A stretch of 64,000 bases of DNA from Streptomyces albiflavescens. GTDB taxonomy: Bacteria > Actinomycetota > Actinomycetes > Streptomycetales > Streptomycetaceae. The notes below the pieces were generated by a model. The model saw only the letters and a list, made by a program, of their open reading frames with translations. It was not told the origin of the DNA and ran no database searches. Shown piece by piece: positions 9,809 through 17,173 of the stretch (position 1 is its first letter; each line of letters opens with the position of its first letter). Where the stretch lies: assembly GCF_014645835.1 (NCBI RefSeq), contig NZ_BMMM01000012.1, positions 207,474 through 271,473 of the forward strand. Reading direction: 5' to 3'. Position numbers and translations under genes: made by a program.

Positions 9809-10209
9809 GAGGCGGCTCCGGGCGCGCCCCCAGCCGCGTCCGGAGCGCCGGAGGTCTGCCAGCGGAAGGTGATCTGGAGCTGGGCCTCGGCACCGCTCTT
9901 GACCAGGGCCGCCACACCCGCGTCGACCTTGATGGAGAGCTGCATCTCGATCTCGTCGGGCCTCAGGCCCGCTTCCAGCTCCTCGAACCTCCGTACCGCT
10001 TGTGCGGCGCACCGGCGTGCCAGGTCCAGTCCGTCGGTGTAGGCGTCGTGGGCGACCTCGACGACACGGCGGGCGGCTCCTCCCCTGGTGCTCTCGTCGC
10101 CGTAGACGAGGTCGAGACCGTCGGGGTCGGACGGATCGAGGTCCGTGTCGACTTCGACGGGGATGGGTCCATCCGCGCCCGTCGGGACGGGCCCCACCAA
10201 GATCACCAC
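9805..10209 (-). CDS. Trypsin-co-occurring domain (CU044_2847-type) protein
   Basis: A small protein (134 residues from GTG 10209) resembling the CU044_2847 / trypsin-co-occurring domain 1 family. It has an N-terminal strand region with charged loops, a helical middle, and the diagnostic IEMQLSIKVDAGVAALVKSGAEAQLQITFRW segment (a pattern of 'xF/L-G-I-K-x-A' strands). The GTG at 10209 is preferred over GTG 10242 because AGGGGG lies 5 nt upstream. It is the first gene of the downstream conflict module, separated from the upstream module by a terminator. A second family member lies at 23878-24483 beside a real trypsin gene; here the protease partner is the CHAT protein instead. Function is unknown; an adaptor or inhibitor role is inferred from co-occurrence. 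Confidence 0.7.
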   Translation of the reverse strand: MVILVGPVPTGADGPIPVEVDTDLDPSDPDGLDLVYGDESTRGGAARRVVEVAHDAYTDGLDLARRCAAQAVRRFEELEAGLRPDEIEMQLSIKVDAGVAALVKSGAEAQLQITFRWQTSGAPDAAGGAPGAAS

Positions 10210-10268
10210 GCGTCCCCCTGGTTCAACTCTCTTGAAATGCACGGCTGTTGAGAGAGAACTTGGTCATT

Positions 10269-10300
10269 CCCCGGCGCGCGGGGGGTTATGCGCGCCGGGG
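10269..10300 (-). terminator. GC-rich hairpin terminator between the two conflict modules
   Basis: A perfect 11-bp stem CCCCGGCGCGC / GCGCGCCGGGG with a 10-nt loop, 16 nt after the stop of the gene at 10316-13327. It marks the end of the upstream module, so the genes from 10209 downward probably have their own promoter in the short gap; no clear -35/-10 pair was found there. Confidence 0.75.
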
Positions 10301-10315
10301 TGGGCGACTCGGGGA

Positions 10316-13300
10316 TCAGGTCGACAGGGGTTCGAAGTCCCAGTAGGGCCGGTTGCGGGAGCGGGCCGAGATGGTGTGGACGTGCTGGGGGCCCAGCGTG
10401 GCGGCCAGGTCGGAGAGGGCTTCCTGCTCCATCTTCTCGGCCTGCCGACGGTCCCTGATTCCGCGCAGGTCCGCCGCGAAGGCGATGCGGGCCGAGAGCG
10501 TCAGCGGGTGAGTGCGCCCGAGGGCCTCGGTGGCCCGCGTGACCGCCTCCTGGCTGAGTGACGCCGCCGACTCGGGATCGCCGACGAGGTTGCGCAGAGC
10601 GGCGGCGTTGATGGCACAGCCCAGCGTCCAGGGATGGTTCTCCCCCACCGCCGTGGTCATATCGGCCAGCACCTGTTCGATGACCGCATGCGCCTGGTCC
10701 CGTTCGCCGACGCTCCGCAGGACCAGGGCGTGGTTGGCCCGGACCCCGGCGATGAAGGGGTGCCCCTCGGCGAGCATCACCTCATAGCGGGCGACGACGG
10801 ACTCGCCGAGCTCCCGCGCCTGATCGATATCGCCGTGCTCTCGCAGGAAACAGCTGGTGGTGGCGGCGAACCTCAGGGTCTGTGGGTCGGTCTCGCCCAG
10901 GACGCGCTCACACCGCTCCAGCACGCGGGTCAGCAGCGTGCCCGCCGAGGCGCGGTCGCCGCTGCGGTAGTGGCACAGGGCGAGATTGTGTTCGGCCTCC
11001 AGGGTCGGCGGCGCGTCGGACCCCATGACGAGACGGTACTCGCGCACGTTCTTGGCCTGGATCGACTCGGCCTCGGCATAACGGCCGAGAAGGCGCAGAT
11101 CCGTCGCGTAGGACCACTCGGAACTCAGCGCCCACGGATGCCGCGCCCGCAGCAACAACCTGCGTGCCTCCATCGTCCGCCGGTCGATGTCCAGTGCCTC
11201 CTCATAGCGGCCGAGCAGCCGCAGGGACACCGCCAGGTTGTTCTGGGCTCCCAGGGTCCGCGAGTCCTGTTCACCCAGGAGCTCCCGGTACGTCACCGCG
11301 AGCCGCTGGGAGAGTTCCAGCGCCTCGTCGTAGCGGGCGAGGCCGCGCAGGTCGGCGGCGAGACCGCTGACCGCGCGCAGGTGGTCCAGGTCCTGCTCAC
11401 CCCGTTGTTCGCGCAGATGGTCGACGGCGGCGCGCTCGATCATCTCCGTACGCTGGTAGTCGCCGACCTCGCGCAGCAGGTTGGCGTAGTGGTGGGTCAG
11501 TTCCCAGATCCTCGGATGGTTCTCGCCGAGCAGTGTCCGCCAGGCCTTCAGGGCGCGTTCACCGAGTTTGATGCCCGCCCGGTACTCGCCCGAAATGTAC
11601 ATGTACCGAAGACAGTTGAACACCAGCGTCTGCACCGCCGGGTCCTTGCTCTTCAGCACGTCCGCGTACTTCAGGTGCGGGACGATCTCCGCGTATCCGG
11701 GCCACAACCGGGTGTCGGTGGGGCGGCGCGGATCGGCGGCGGCCAGTGCCCGGCGTACGACGTCGATGAACTCGCGGCGGTCCTCGTCCGGCATGTCCTT
11801 GTGGACGATCTGGTGGACCATCCGGTGGAGGTACAGGGACTCGCCGGAGGACGCGGCCTCGTCGGTGGCCGCCTCGTGGGACTCCAGGCGGACGACCGAG
11901 TACTGGCGGAGCTGGTTGATCGCCTTGTTCCACAGGAGCGGGTCGTTGAGGAGGCCGGCGATCTGCTCGGGCAGCTCGTCGTGCGGCATCTCCTTCAGAA
12001 GGCGTACGGGGATGAAGCCGGGTGCGAAGAAGGTGCACAGGCGGAGCAGGTCGACGGACTCCGGGACGGTGTCCCGGAGCTTGTTCAGCAGTATCGACCA
12101 GGCGGTCTGGAAGGCGACCGGGAAGTCGGCGGAGATCTTGACGACGTCCTGGTCGATGCCGCCCTCCAGGAGGGCGATGTACTCCTGCACGGAGAGGTCG
12201 GAGTCGTTGAGCCAGCCCGCCGTCTGGTCGAGCAGGAGCGGCAGGTCCTCCAGCGCTTCGGCGAGCTGGTCGGCCTCGGGCTCGCCGAGGCGGGGCGCCC
12301 GGCGGCGGATGAAGGCGACGGACTCGTCGCGGGCGTAGACCGGCACTTCCAGCAGCTTGCTGTTGTGCTCGCTCCACTCGGGGTTGCGCGAGGTGATCAG
12401 GACATGGCCGGGGCCGGTGGGGACGAGGTCGTAGATCTGGTCCGGCTCGTCGGCGCCGTCCAGGATCAGCAGCCAGCGGGCGTACGGGTCGCCGCGGCGC
12501 AGCGAGTCCCGCACCGCGCGCAGCCGCTCGCCGTACTCGGCGCCCGTCGACAGCCCCAACTGCGGTGCCAGTTCGGCCAGCCGGCGCCGATAGGTGACCC
12601 GTTTCTCGGCGTTGACCCACCACACCACGTCGTACTCGGAGCCGAAGCGGTACACGTACTCCGCCGCGAGCTGGGTCTTGCCCACGCCCGACATGCCGTG
12701 CAGGGTGACCACGCCGGCTCCCGACTCGGCGCCCTGGAGAAGATGGTAGGCGTCGTTCAGCAGCGGCTCACGGCCGGTGAAGCGGGTGTTGCGGCGGGGC
12801 ACGCCGCCCCACACCTCGGGCATGGCCGCGGGGAAGCGCGGGCCCCGGCGCGCGCCCTCGACGGACTCCGGCAGGGGGTCGGCGGGCAGGTCGAGGCGGT
12901 CCAGGACGCGACGCTCGGCCTCGTCGGCACCCGTGTTGTTGAGCTCGACCGCGCCGAGTACGGCGGCGGCGGTGGGCACCGGACTGGTGGTGACGGAGAC
13001 GGCCGCGAAACGGGTCGGCTCGGGGGCGACGACCTCGCGCAACGCGGTGTTCCACTCGTCGTGGGTGCGCGGGCCCAGCTGGAAGTACCACTCACTGACG
13101 ACGATCAGAATGCGACCCTGGGCGAGCTTCAGGTCGCGCAGCAGGTCCACGAGCGGTACCTCGGCCGGGGAATCCCAGCGCTGGTACACGACGCGATGAC
13201 CACGTCGCTCCAGACGATCCCCGATCCAGGCCGCCCAGGCCCGGTTGAAACCGGCGAAGCTGATCGTGACGGTCTGCTTCGCGGCCCCCCTCTCGGTTGG

Positions 13301-13327
13301 CCCGACCGGCGTACGAGCTCCAGACAT
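10316..13327 (-). CDS. fxsT: TIR-like / NB-ARC / TPR protein of the FxSxx-COOH system
   Basis: A 1003-residue paralog of the protein at 2306-5788. The TIR-like domain starts almost at the N-terminus (about 15-150: QTVTISFAGFNRAWAAWIGD ... WYFQLGPRTHDEWNTALREVV). NB-ARC follows with P-loop GMSGVGKTQL, Walker B LLILDGADEPD and LITSRN, then TPR repeats to a C-terminal RPYWDFEPLST. The Glu two residues after the TIR Trp in the paralog is Thr here, whereas the Glu six residues after it is kept in both, so only the latter is a candidate conserved NADase-type residue. It follows the radical SAM and HEXXH genes, the usual position for the FxSxx-system TPR protein. It is likely a cytosolic sensor or switch; its ligand may be the modified peptide, but that is inference. 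Confidence 0.88.
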   Translation of the reverse strand: MSGARTPVGPTERGAAKQTVTISFAGFNRAWAAWIGDRLERRGHRVVYQRWDSPAEVPLVDLLRDLKLAQGRILIVVSEWYFQLGPRTHDEWNTALREVVAPEPTRFAAVSVTTSPVPTAAAVLGAVELNNTGADEAERRVLDRLDLPADPLPESVEGARRGPRFPAAMPEVWGGVPRRNTRFTGREPLLNDAYHLLQGAESGAGVVTLHGMSGVGKTQLAAEYVYRFGSEYDVVWWVNAEKRVTYRRRLAELAPQLGLSTGAEYGERLRAVRDSLRRGDPYARWLLILDGADEPDQIYDLVPTGPGHVLITSRNPEWSEHNSKLLEVPVYARDESVAFIRRRAPRLGEPEADQLAEALEDLPLLLDQTAGWLNDSDLSVQEYIALLEGGIDQDVVKISADFPVAFQTAWSILLNKLRDTVPESVDLLRLCTFFAPGFIPVRLLKEMPHDELPEQIAGLLNDPLLWNKAINQLRQYSVVRLESHEAATDEAASSGESLYLHRMVHQIVHKDMPDEDRREFIDVVRRALAAADPRRPTDTRLWPGYAEIVPHLKYADVLKSKDPAVQTLVFNCLRYMYISGEYRAGIKLGERALKAWRTLLGENHPRIWELTHHYANLLREVGDYQRTEMIERAAVDHLREQRGEQDLDHLRAVSGLAADLRGLARYDEALELSQRLAVTYRELLGEQDSRTLGAQNNLAVSLRLLGRYEEALDIDRRTMEARRLLLRARHPWALSSEWSYATDLRLLGRYAEAESIQAKNVREYRLVMGSDAPPTLEAEHNLALCHYRSGDRASAGTLLTRVLERCERVLGETDPQTLRFAATTSCFLREHGDIDQARELGESVVARYEVMLAEGHPFIAGVRANHALVLRSVGERDQAHAVIEQVLADMTTAVGENHPWTLGCAINAAALRNLVGDPESAASLSQEAVTRATEALGRTHPLTLSARIAFAADLRGIRDRRQAEKMEQEALSDLAATLGPQHVHTISARSRNRPYWDFEPLST

Positions 13328-13509
13328 GCAGCGGCCTCCCCGCGCGAAATTTTAGAACCGCTGCGAGGTCCGGCGATAGGCACTGACGGATACCAGTCGC
13401 TTGCTTCACGGTTCCTTTCCATCCTTTTCAAGCGACGATCTTGGCGCACTGATCGTCCCGCGTCCGGGAACCCGCGGCTTTCGGCGAGGATGGCTCAATC
13501 GAGCCGGTG

Positions 13510-13556
13510 GCGCGGCGCGTTCGGCGGGTGCGCGATACGTCCGGTGCGCGCCGCGC
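13510..13556 (-). terminator. Possible hairpin downstream of the HEXXH gene
   Basis: The 10-bp arms GCGCGGCGCG (13510-13519) and CGCGCCGCGC (13547-13556) are perfect inverted repeats with a 27-nt loop, 27 nt past the HEXXH stop. No T-tract follows. It could partly separate the RiPP cassette from the TPR gene. The rest of the 255-bp gap shows no convincing promoter. Confidence 0.4.
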
Positions 13557-13582
13557 ATGGCTGGTTCACCCCGGCTCCCGGC

Positions 13583-15430
13583 TTACTCGCCCGGCACGTG
13601 GCGCTGCGTCCACAGCGCGCGGGCCGCCCGTATGTACGCCTCAGCGCGCGCCGTCTGCCCGCGCGGCGCGGGATGCTCGGCGAGCCGTTCGTAGACCGCG
13701 ACCATCTGGTCGACGAACCGGCGCCCCTGCGCCGTGAGGTCCCCCGATCCGACGAGGGCCGGCAGTACGGCCCCGACCTGCTCGCGGTAGCGGGCGTGCT
13801 GGGCCCACGCGGAGTCCCGGTGGGCCGGGTGGGTGGTGACGAGCGCGGTGCGCTGGAAGAAGTCCGCCAGCGCGAGGTGGGAGTACGTGCCCTGCAACAG
13901 GCCGTCGTACGGGCGCGGGTCGGGGCGCCAGGGCGCGAAGTAACGTGCCTGCGGACCGGCGTGGTGGAGCGTCAGCATGTCGCTGAGTGCCGCCAGTTTG
14001 GTGTGCTGCAGTTCGTGCACCAGCGTGGCCGCGAAGGTCATGGGTGTGGGCGGGGTGCTGCTGAGGAGGGCGCCGAAGGCCTCACGCCGGGTGCCGCTGC
14101 AGCTGCCGGTGGTCCGGCCGCCGGCCGTCGAGCCGGGCGGCGCGGACAACGGGACCAGACAGCGCAGCAGGGCCACAGCCTCCGTGACGCGGTGCTCGCC
14201 ACCTGGTCGGAGAACGGAGGCGATGCCCGACCACGACTGCAGCCAGCGCTTGCGCTCGGCGTCGTCGAGGGCGACCGGTCCGCTGAGCTCGTGGTGCTGG
14301 GGGCCGCCACGCGCGGTGCGGTACGGGTCGAGATCGTCCAGGGGTACGGGGTCCGAGCCGGGCAGCAGACCGGGCAGCGCGTAGGCGGGTGCCCACGCGG
14401 CGGCCTCGGACCAGGCACCGAAGCCGCCGCCCTGCAGGCGCACGACGATGTTCTTCTCGCCACGGCGGCGCAGGGTCAGAATCCCCCTGCGGTGCACGAC
14501 GTCGACCGGGACGTCCCCGGACGCGGATGTGCGCAGCGCCCCGAGGGACGGCAGGGTGAGCACGCCGTCGCGCGCCCTCAGCCGTACCGCGTAGGACACC
14601 CCCGCGCGGGCGGCGAGGACCGCGGCGAGCGCCCCGAAGTAGGCCAGATCACGGCTGAGTTCGCGCCCGTCCCGCCCGGCGCGCGGCCCGGCGGCCGCGC
14701 CGAGCCCGCGCAGACAGTGCCGGGCCCACGGTCCGACGAAGGGGTGCAGGAGCTGGGTACGAACCGGCGAGAGCGTGACTCCGGCGAGGGCGCGCCCGGC
14801 CCCGGTCGTGGATACCGGGCCGACATCGCCGCCGCCCTCGGACACCGGCGCCCCGACGGCTCGGTACGCCACTGACCGCGGGCCGACTCGGGAATCGCCG
14901 TTCGACGCCGCCGACTCCACGTCCGGGTCCGCGTACACACCCGGCCCGTCCGGGTCCGCGTACACACCCGGTCCGTCCGGGTCCGCGTACGCACCCGGCC
15001 CCGGAGCTACACCGGGGCCGCCCCCGGACGCCGTCTCCGCCACCTGTCCGTACGTGGCCGACGCCGGGTCGGCAACAGCACGGCCCCCGGGCGCCCTCGC
15101 GTCCGCGGGGGCGGCACCCGCACCGGTCCAGGGCCCGGTGCGGCTCACCCCCGCGATTCCCGAGCCGTCCTCGTACCCCCAGCCGCCCCGCCGGACGGGC
15201 GGCTCCACCCGGTCCGCCTCCTCCAGCAGACCCCAGTCCTCCCGCAGCCGCGCCCGGGCGTCGGCGGAGCAGACCCCGGGGTCGGCCGCCTCCACCGCGT
15301 CGAGCACCGCGCGCAGCAGCAGCAACCGGCGCGTGTACTGGTCGCGTACGAGGAGGCCCAGGGTCTCGGGGCCGCCTTCGGTGCGGCCGAGTTCGGTCAG
15401 GGCCCGGTCCGGGACCACCGGCAGGATCAC
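13583..15430 (-). CDS. HEXXH motif-containing peptide-modification protein
   Basis: A 615-residue protein carrying an intact HELQH at about 472-476, followed by the downstream block LHHAGPQARYFAPWRPDPRPYDGLLQGTYSHLALADFF that typifies the HEXXH domain linked to FxSxx radical SAM maturases. In many FxsB proteins this domain is fused to the radical SAM enzyme and has lost its zinc motif; here it is a separate gene and the motif is kept. GTG 15430 overlaps the maturase stop (GTGA), fixing the start. Residues about 140-200 are low-complexity Gly/Ala/Asp-rich and include three 9-residue repeats. The role is probably binding or cleaving the modified precursor; no protease activity is proven for this family. 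Confidence 0.75.
   Translation of the reverse strand: MILPVVPDRALTELGRTEGGPETLGLLVRDQYTRRLLLLRAVLDAVEAADPGVCSADARARLREDWGLLEEADRVEPPVRRGGWGYEDGSGIAGVSRTGPWTGAGAAPADARAPGGRAVADPASATYGQVAETASGGGPGVAPGPGAYADPDGPGVYADPDGPGVYADPDVESAASNGDSRVGPRSVAYRAVGAPVSEGGGDVGPVSTTGAGRALAGVTLSPVRTQLLHPFVGPWARHCLRGLGAAAGPRAGRDGRELSRDLAYFGALAAVLAARAGVSYAVRLRARDGVLTLPSLGALRTSASGDVPVDVVHRRGILTLRRRGEKNIVVRLQGGGFGAWSEAAAWAPAYALPGLLPGSDPVPLDDLDPYRTARGGPQHHELSGPVALDDAERKRWLQSWSGIASVLRPGGEHRVTEAVALLRCLVPLSAPPGSTAGGRTTGSCSGTRREAFGALLSSTPPTPMTFAATLVHELQHTKLAALSDMLTLHHAGPQARYFAPWRPDPRPYDGLLQGTYSHLALADFFQRTALVTTHPAHRDSAWAQHARYREQVGAVLPALVGSGDLTAQGRRFVDQMVAVYERLAEHPAPRGQTARAEAYIRAARALWTQRHVPGE
14921..15001. repeat. Three 27-bp tandem repeats inside the HEXXH gene
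   Basis: Copies start at 14921, 14948 and 14975 with only a few substitutions. They encode an in-frame 9-residue unit of the type GVYADPDGP in the disordered linker, and keep frame, so copy number could vary without breaking the protein. Confidence 0.85.
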
Positions 15431-16656
15431 GGGGTGCCTCCTTCGAGAGAGGCGGTGACGGGCGCGGCGGCCCCCGCGAGCCGCCCCGCCACATGGCGGA
15501 TGAAGCGCTGAAGGTCGGCGCAGTAGACGGAGGGGTTGGCGAAGCCGTCTCCGGCCCGGTAGCGGTGGGCGTAGTGGCCGCCGCCGCAGACGGAGAGGAG
15601 CGGGCAGGCACGGCATCGCGCGGCGAGCGAGGCTGCGCCCGTCTGCCGGGCCGCCACGCCGGGGTGACGCAGGGCCTCGTCGAAGCTGTGCCGGAAGACG
15701 TCGAGGCCGGTCTCCGCCGCCCCCTCGTAGCAGGACTTCAGGGAGTCGACCTGCTCGATCGACCCGTCCGTCTCCACGACGACGGCGTCGAACGGGGCCA
15801 GCCCCAGCGACTCGGTGGCGGCGGGCAGCCCGAACAGCAGCGCCAGGCACTCCTCGAAGAGCCGCACGCGCGTCTCCCGCCGCCCGGCCCCCCACCAGCG
15901 GTCGAAGACGGCACACAGCCAGTCCCCGTACGGAACATCGGTGCCGTCCCAATGCGGCGGCGGGGCCGACCAGTTGCCGTGCGGCAGCAGCAGGTCGAGG
16001 GCCGGCGGCCGCAGGGCCAGGAGCGACTCGTACAGCTCGACCGGGTCGGTCGTGGGGTCCACGACCGTGAGGATCCCGGCGTACACCTCGGGGAAGCGGT
16101 CGGCGATCAGGCGGGCGCCGCGCGCGGCGGCGGGCCAGGACGGGCGCCCCGCGCGGTCGGTGCGCAACGTGTTGTGCGCGGGCAGGCCGCCGTCGAGGCT
16201 GATGCCGACGCGGATGCCGTGCCCGGCCAGCACGGCGAGCCGCCGCTCGGTGAGCAGGGTGGCGTTGGTCTGGACGGTGGCGTGCACGGTGCACGAGTCC
16301 GGGACCCGGTCGCGTACGAGATCGGCGAAGCGGGCGAGCGTGTCCGCGCCCGCGAGCAGCGGCTCGCCGCCGTGCAGGACGAGGGAGAGCGCCCTCATGC
16401 CGTGGGCGCGCGCGTGCTCTCCGATCCGTAGCGCGGTCCGGGCCAGCACATCGGGCGGGGCGGCGGCGGGGCGGCTGCGCCAGGTGCGGTCGGGGCCCTC
16501 GTAGAGGTAGCAGTAGCGGCAGGCGAGGTTGCAGCGGCCGTGCGCCTTGACGATGAACTGCCGGAAGGGGAACGGCGGTTCGAGTGTCGGGACAGAGGTG
16601 ATCGAGGTCGCCCGGACAGCTGCGATCGAGGTCGCGGAGGTCGCCTCTTCAGACAC
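15427..16656 (-). CDS. fxsB: FxsB-type radical SAM/SPASM peptide maturase
   Basis: A cyclophane-forming radical SAM enzyme, 409 residues from GTG 16656. The cluster motif is CNLACRYCY (Cys 42, 46, 49), followed by LHGGEPL. The C-terminus has SPASM-like cysteines in CRACPLLSVCGGGHYAHRYRAG and a late Cys in SVYCADLQRF for auxiliary clusters. The preceding PFRQFIVKAHGRC is typical of FxsB. An in-frame TTG at 16788 would add 44 residues but has no ribosome site. It lies between the putative precursor (16868-17080) and the HEXXH gene, which it overlaps by 4 bp. By family it should link an aromatic ring of the precursor core to the beta-carbon of a residue two positions on. It lacks the fused C-terminal HEXXH extension. 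Confidence 0.85.
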   Translation of the reverse strand: MSEEATSATSIAAVRATSITSVPTLEPPFPFRQFIVKAHGRCNLACRYCYLYEGPDRTWRSRPAAAPPDVLARTALRIGEHARAHGMRALSLVLHGGEPLLAGADTLARFADLVRDRVPDSCTVHATVQTNATLLTERRLAVLAGHGIRVGISLDGGLPAHNTLRTDRAGRPSWPAAARGARLIADRFPEVYAGILTVVDPTTDPVELYESLLALRPPALDLLLPHGNWSAPPPHWDGTDVPYGDWLCAVFDRWWGAGRRETRVRLFEECLALLFGLPAATESLGLAPFDAVVVETDGSIEQVDSLKSCYEGAAETGLDVFRHSFDEALRHPGVAARQTGAASLAARCRACPLLSVCGGGHYAHRYRAGDGFANPSVYCADLQRFIRHVAGRLAGAAAPVTASLEGGTP

Positions 16657-16867
16657 TCCGGCACCCCCATGCTCTACGGCCCGCGATCCCACGGTACGGT
16701 CCGCGTCACGGCCCCCTGCCCGTACGGGGCGGCATTCCCTGGCGGGGGCCGGACGCAAACGCGGCACGATCGAACTTGTCCGGTTCAATAACAGAGCCGA
16801 CCGGAACTGACGCCTTGTGAACGGAGATTGATTACTTCTCTATTCATCTCGCCCCTCGGATCGTCCC

Positions 16868-17080
16868 TCAGAACGCGTTGTTGAACCCCCAGAGCATCTC
16901 GCTCGGCTGCCCGGCACGTTCCCTCAGCTCCTCCAACACCTCGGTCAGTACCGGGTGTTGAATCGTCCTGAGGTCCGCGAGGTCCAGCTCCAGCAGGTCC
17001 GGCAGAATCTGCGCATCCGGCAGATCCCGCAGCCGCTCCGCTGCGACGTCGGAATCCAGTGCGTCGTCCCGTGCACCCAT
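16868..17080 (-). CDS. fxsA: FxSxx-COOH-type RiPP precursor, variant ending FNNAF
   Basis: A 70-residue peptide with ATG at 17080 preceded by GGGGGAGGAC, a strong ribosome site that rules out the longer upstream frame. The acidic Leu-rich leader (LLELDLADLRTIQHPVLTEV) matches the conserved leader of FxSxx-COOH precursors, and the extreme C-terminus is EMLWGFNNAF. The family signature is F-x-S-x-x at the C-terminus; here the third position is Asn (codon AAC; AGC would restore Ser). Asn at this position is a known acceptor in other triceptide-type three-residue cyclophanes, so the core may still be modified. The maturase gene begins 211 bp downstream on the same strand. Confidence as a precursor is high; the exact crosslink is inferred. 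Confidence 0.82.
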   Translation of the reverse strand: MGARDDALDSDVAAERLRDLPDAQILPDLLELDLADLRTIQHPVLTEVLEELRERAGQPSEMLWGFNNAF

Positions 17081-17122
17081 GTCCTCCCCCTCTTCCCTCG
17101 CTCCGCTCCGGCACCAGCCGGA

Positions 17123-17173
17123 CAGGCGCTCCCTCACCCCGCCCCGGCGGCCGCCGGGCAGGCGCTCCCTCAC
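17123..17173. repeat. 15-bp direct repeat and palindrome ahead of the precursor gene
   Basis: CAGGCGCTCCCTCAC occurs at 17123-17137 and 17159-17173; the second copy contains the stop of the SAV_2336-type gene. Between them is a loopless 16-bp palindrome CCCGGCGGCCGCCGGG (17143-17158). The arrangement could be a processing or attenuation site setting precursor level; no experimental basis. Confidence 0.5.

Noticed and set aside
10634..14875. 1413-residue plus-strand ORF
   Set aside because: Antisense across two real genes and the gap between them; no motifs, atypical repeats of Arg/Gly/Gln.
16657..16788. TTG start at 16788 for the radical SAM maturase
   Set aside because: Adds an Arg-rich segment with no similarity and no ribosome site; GTG 16656 precedes the conserved region at a normal distance.
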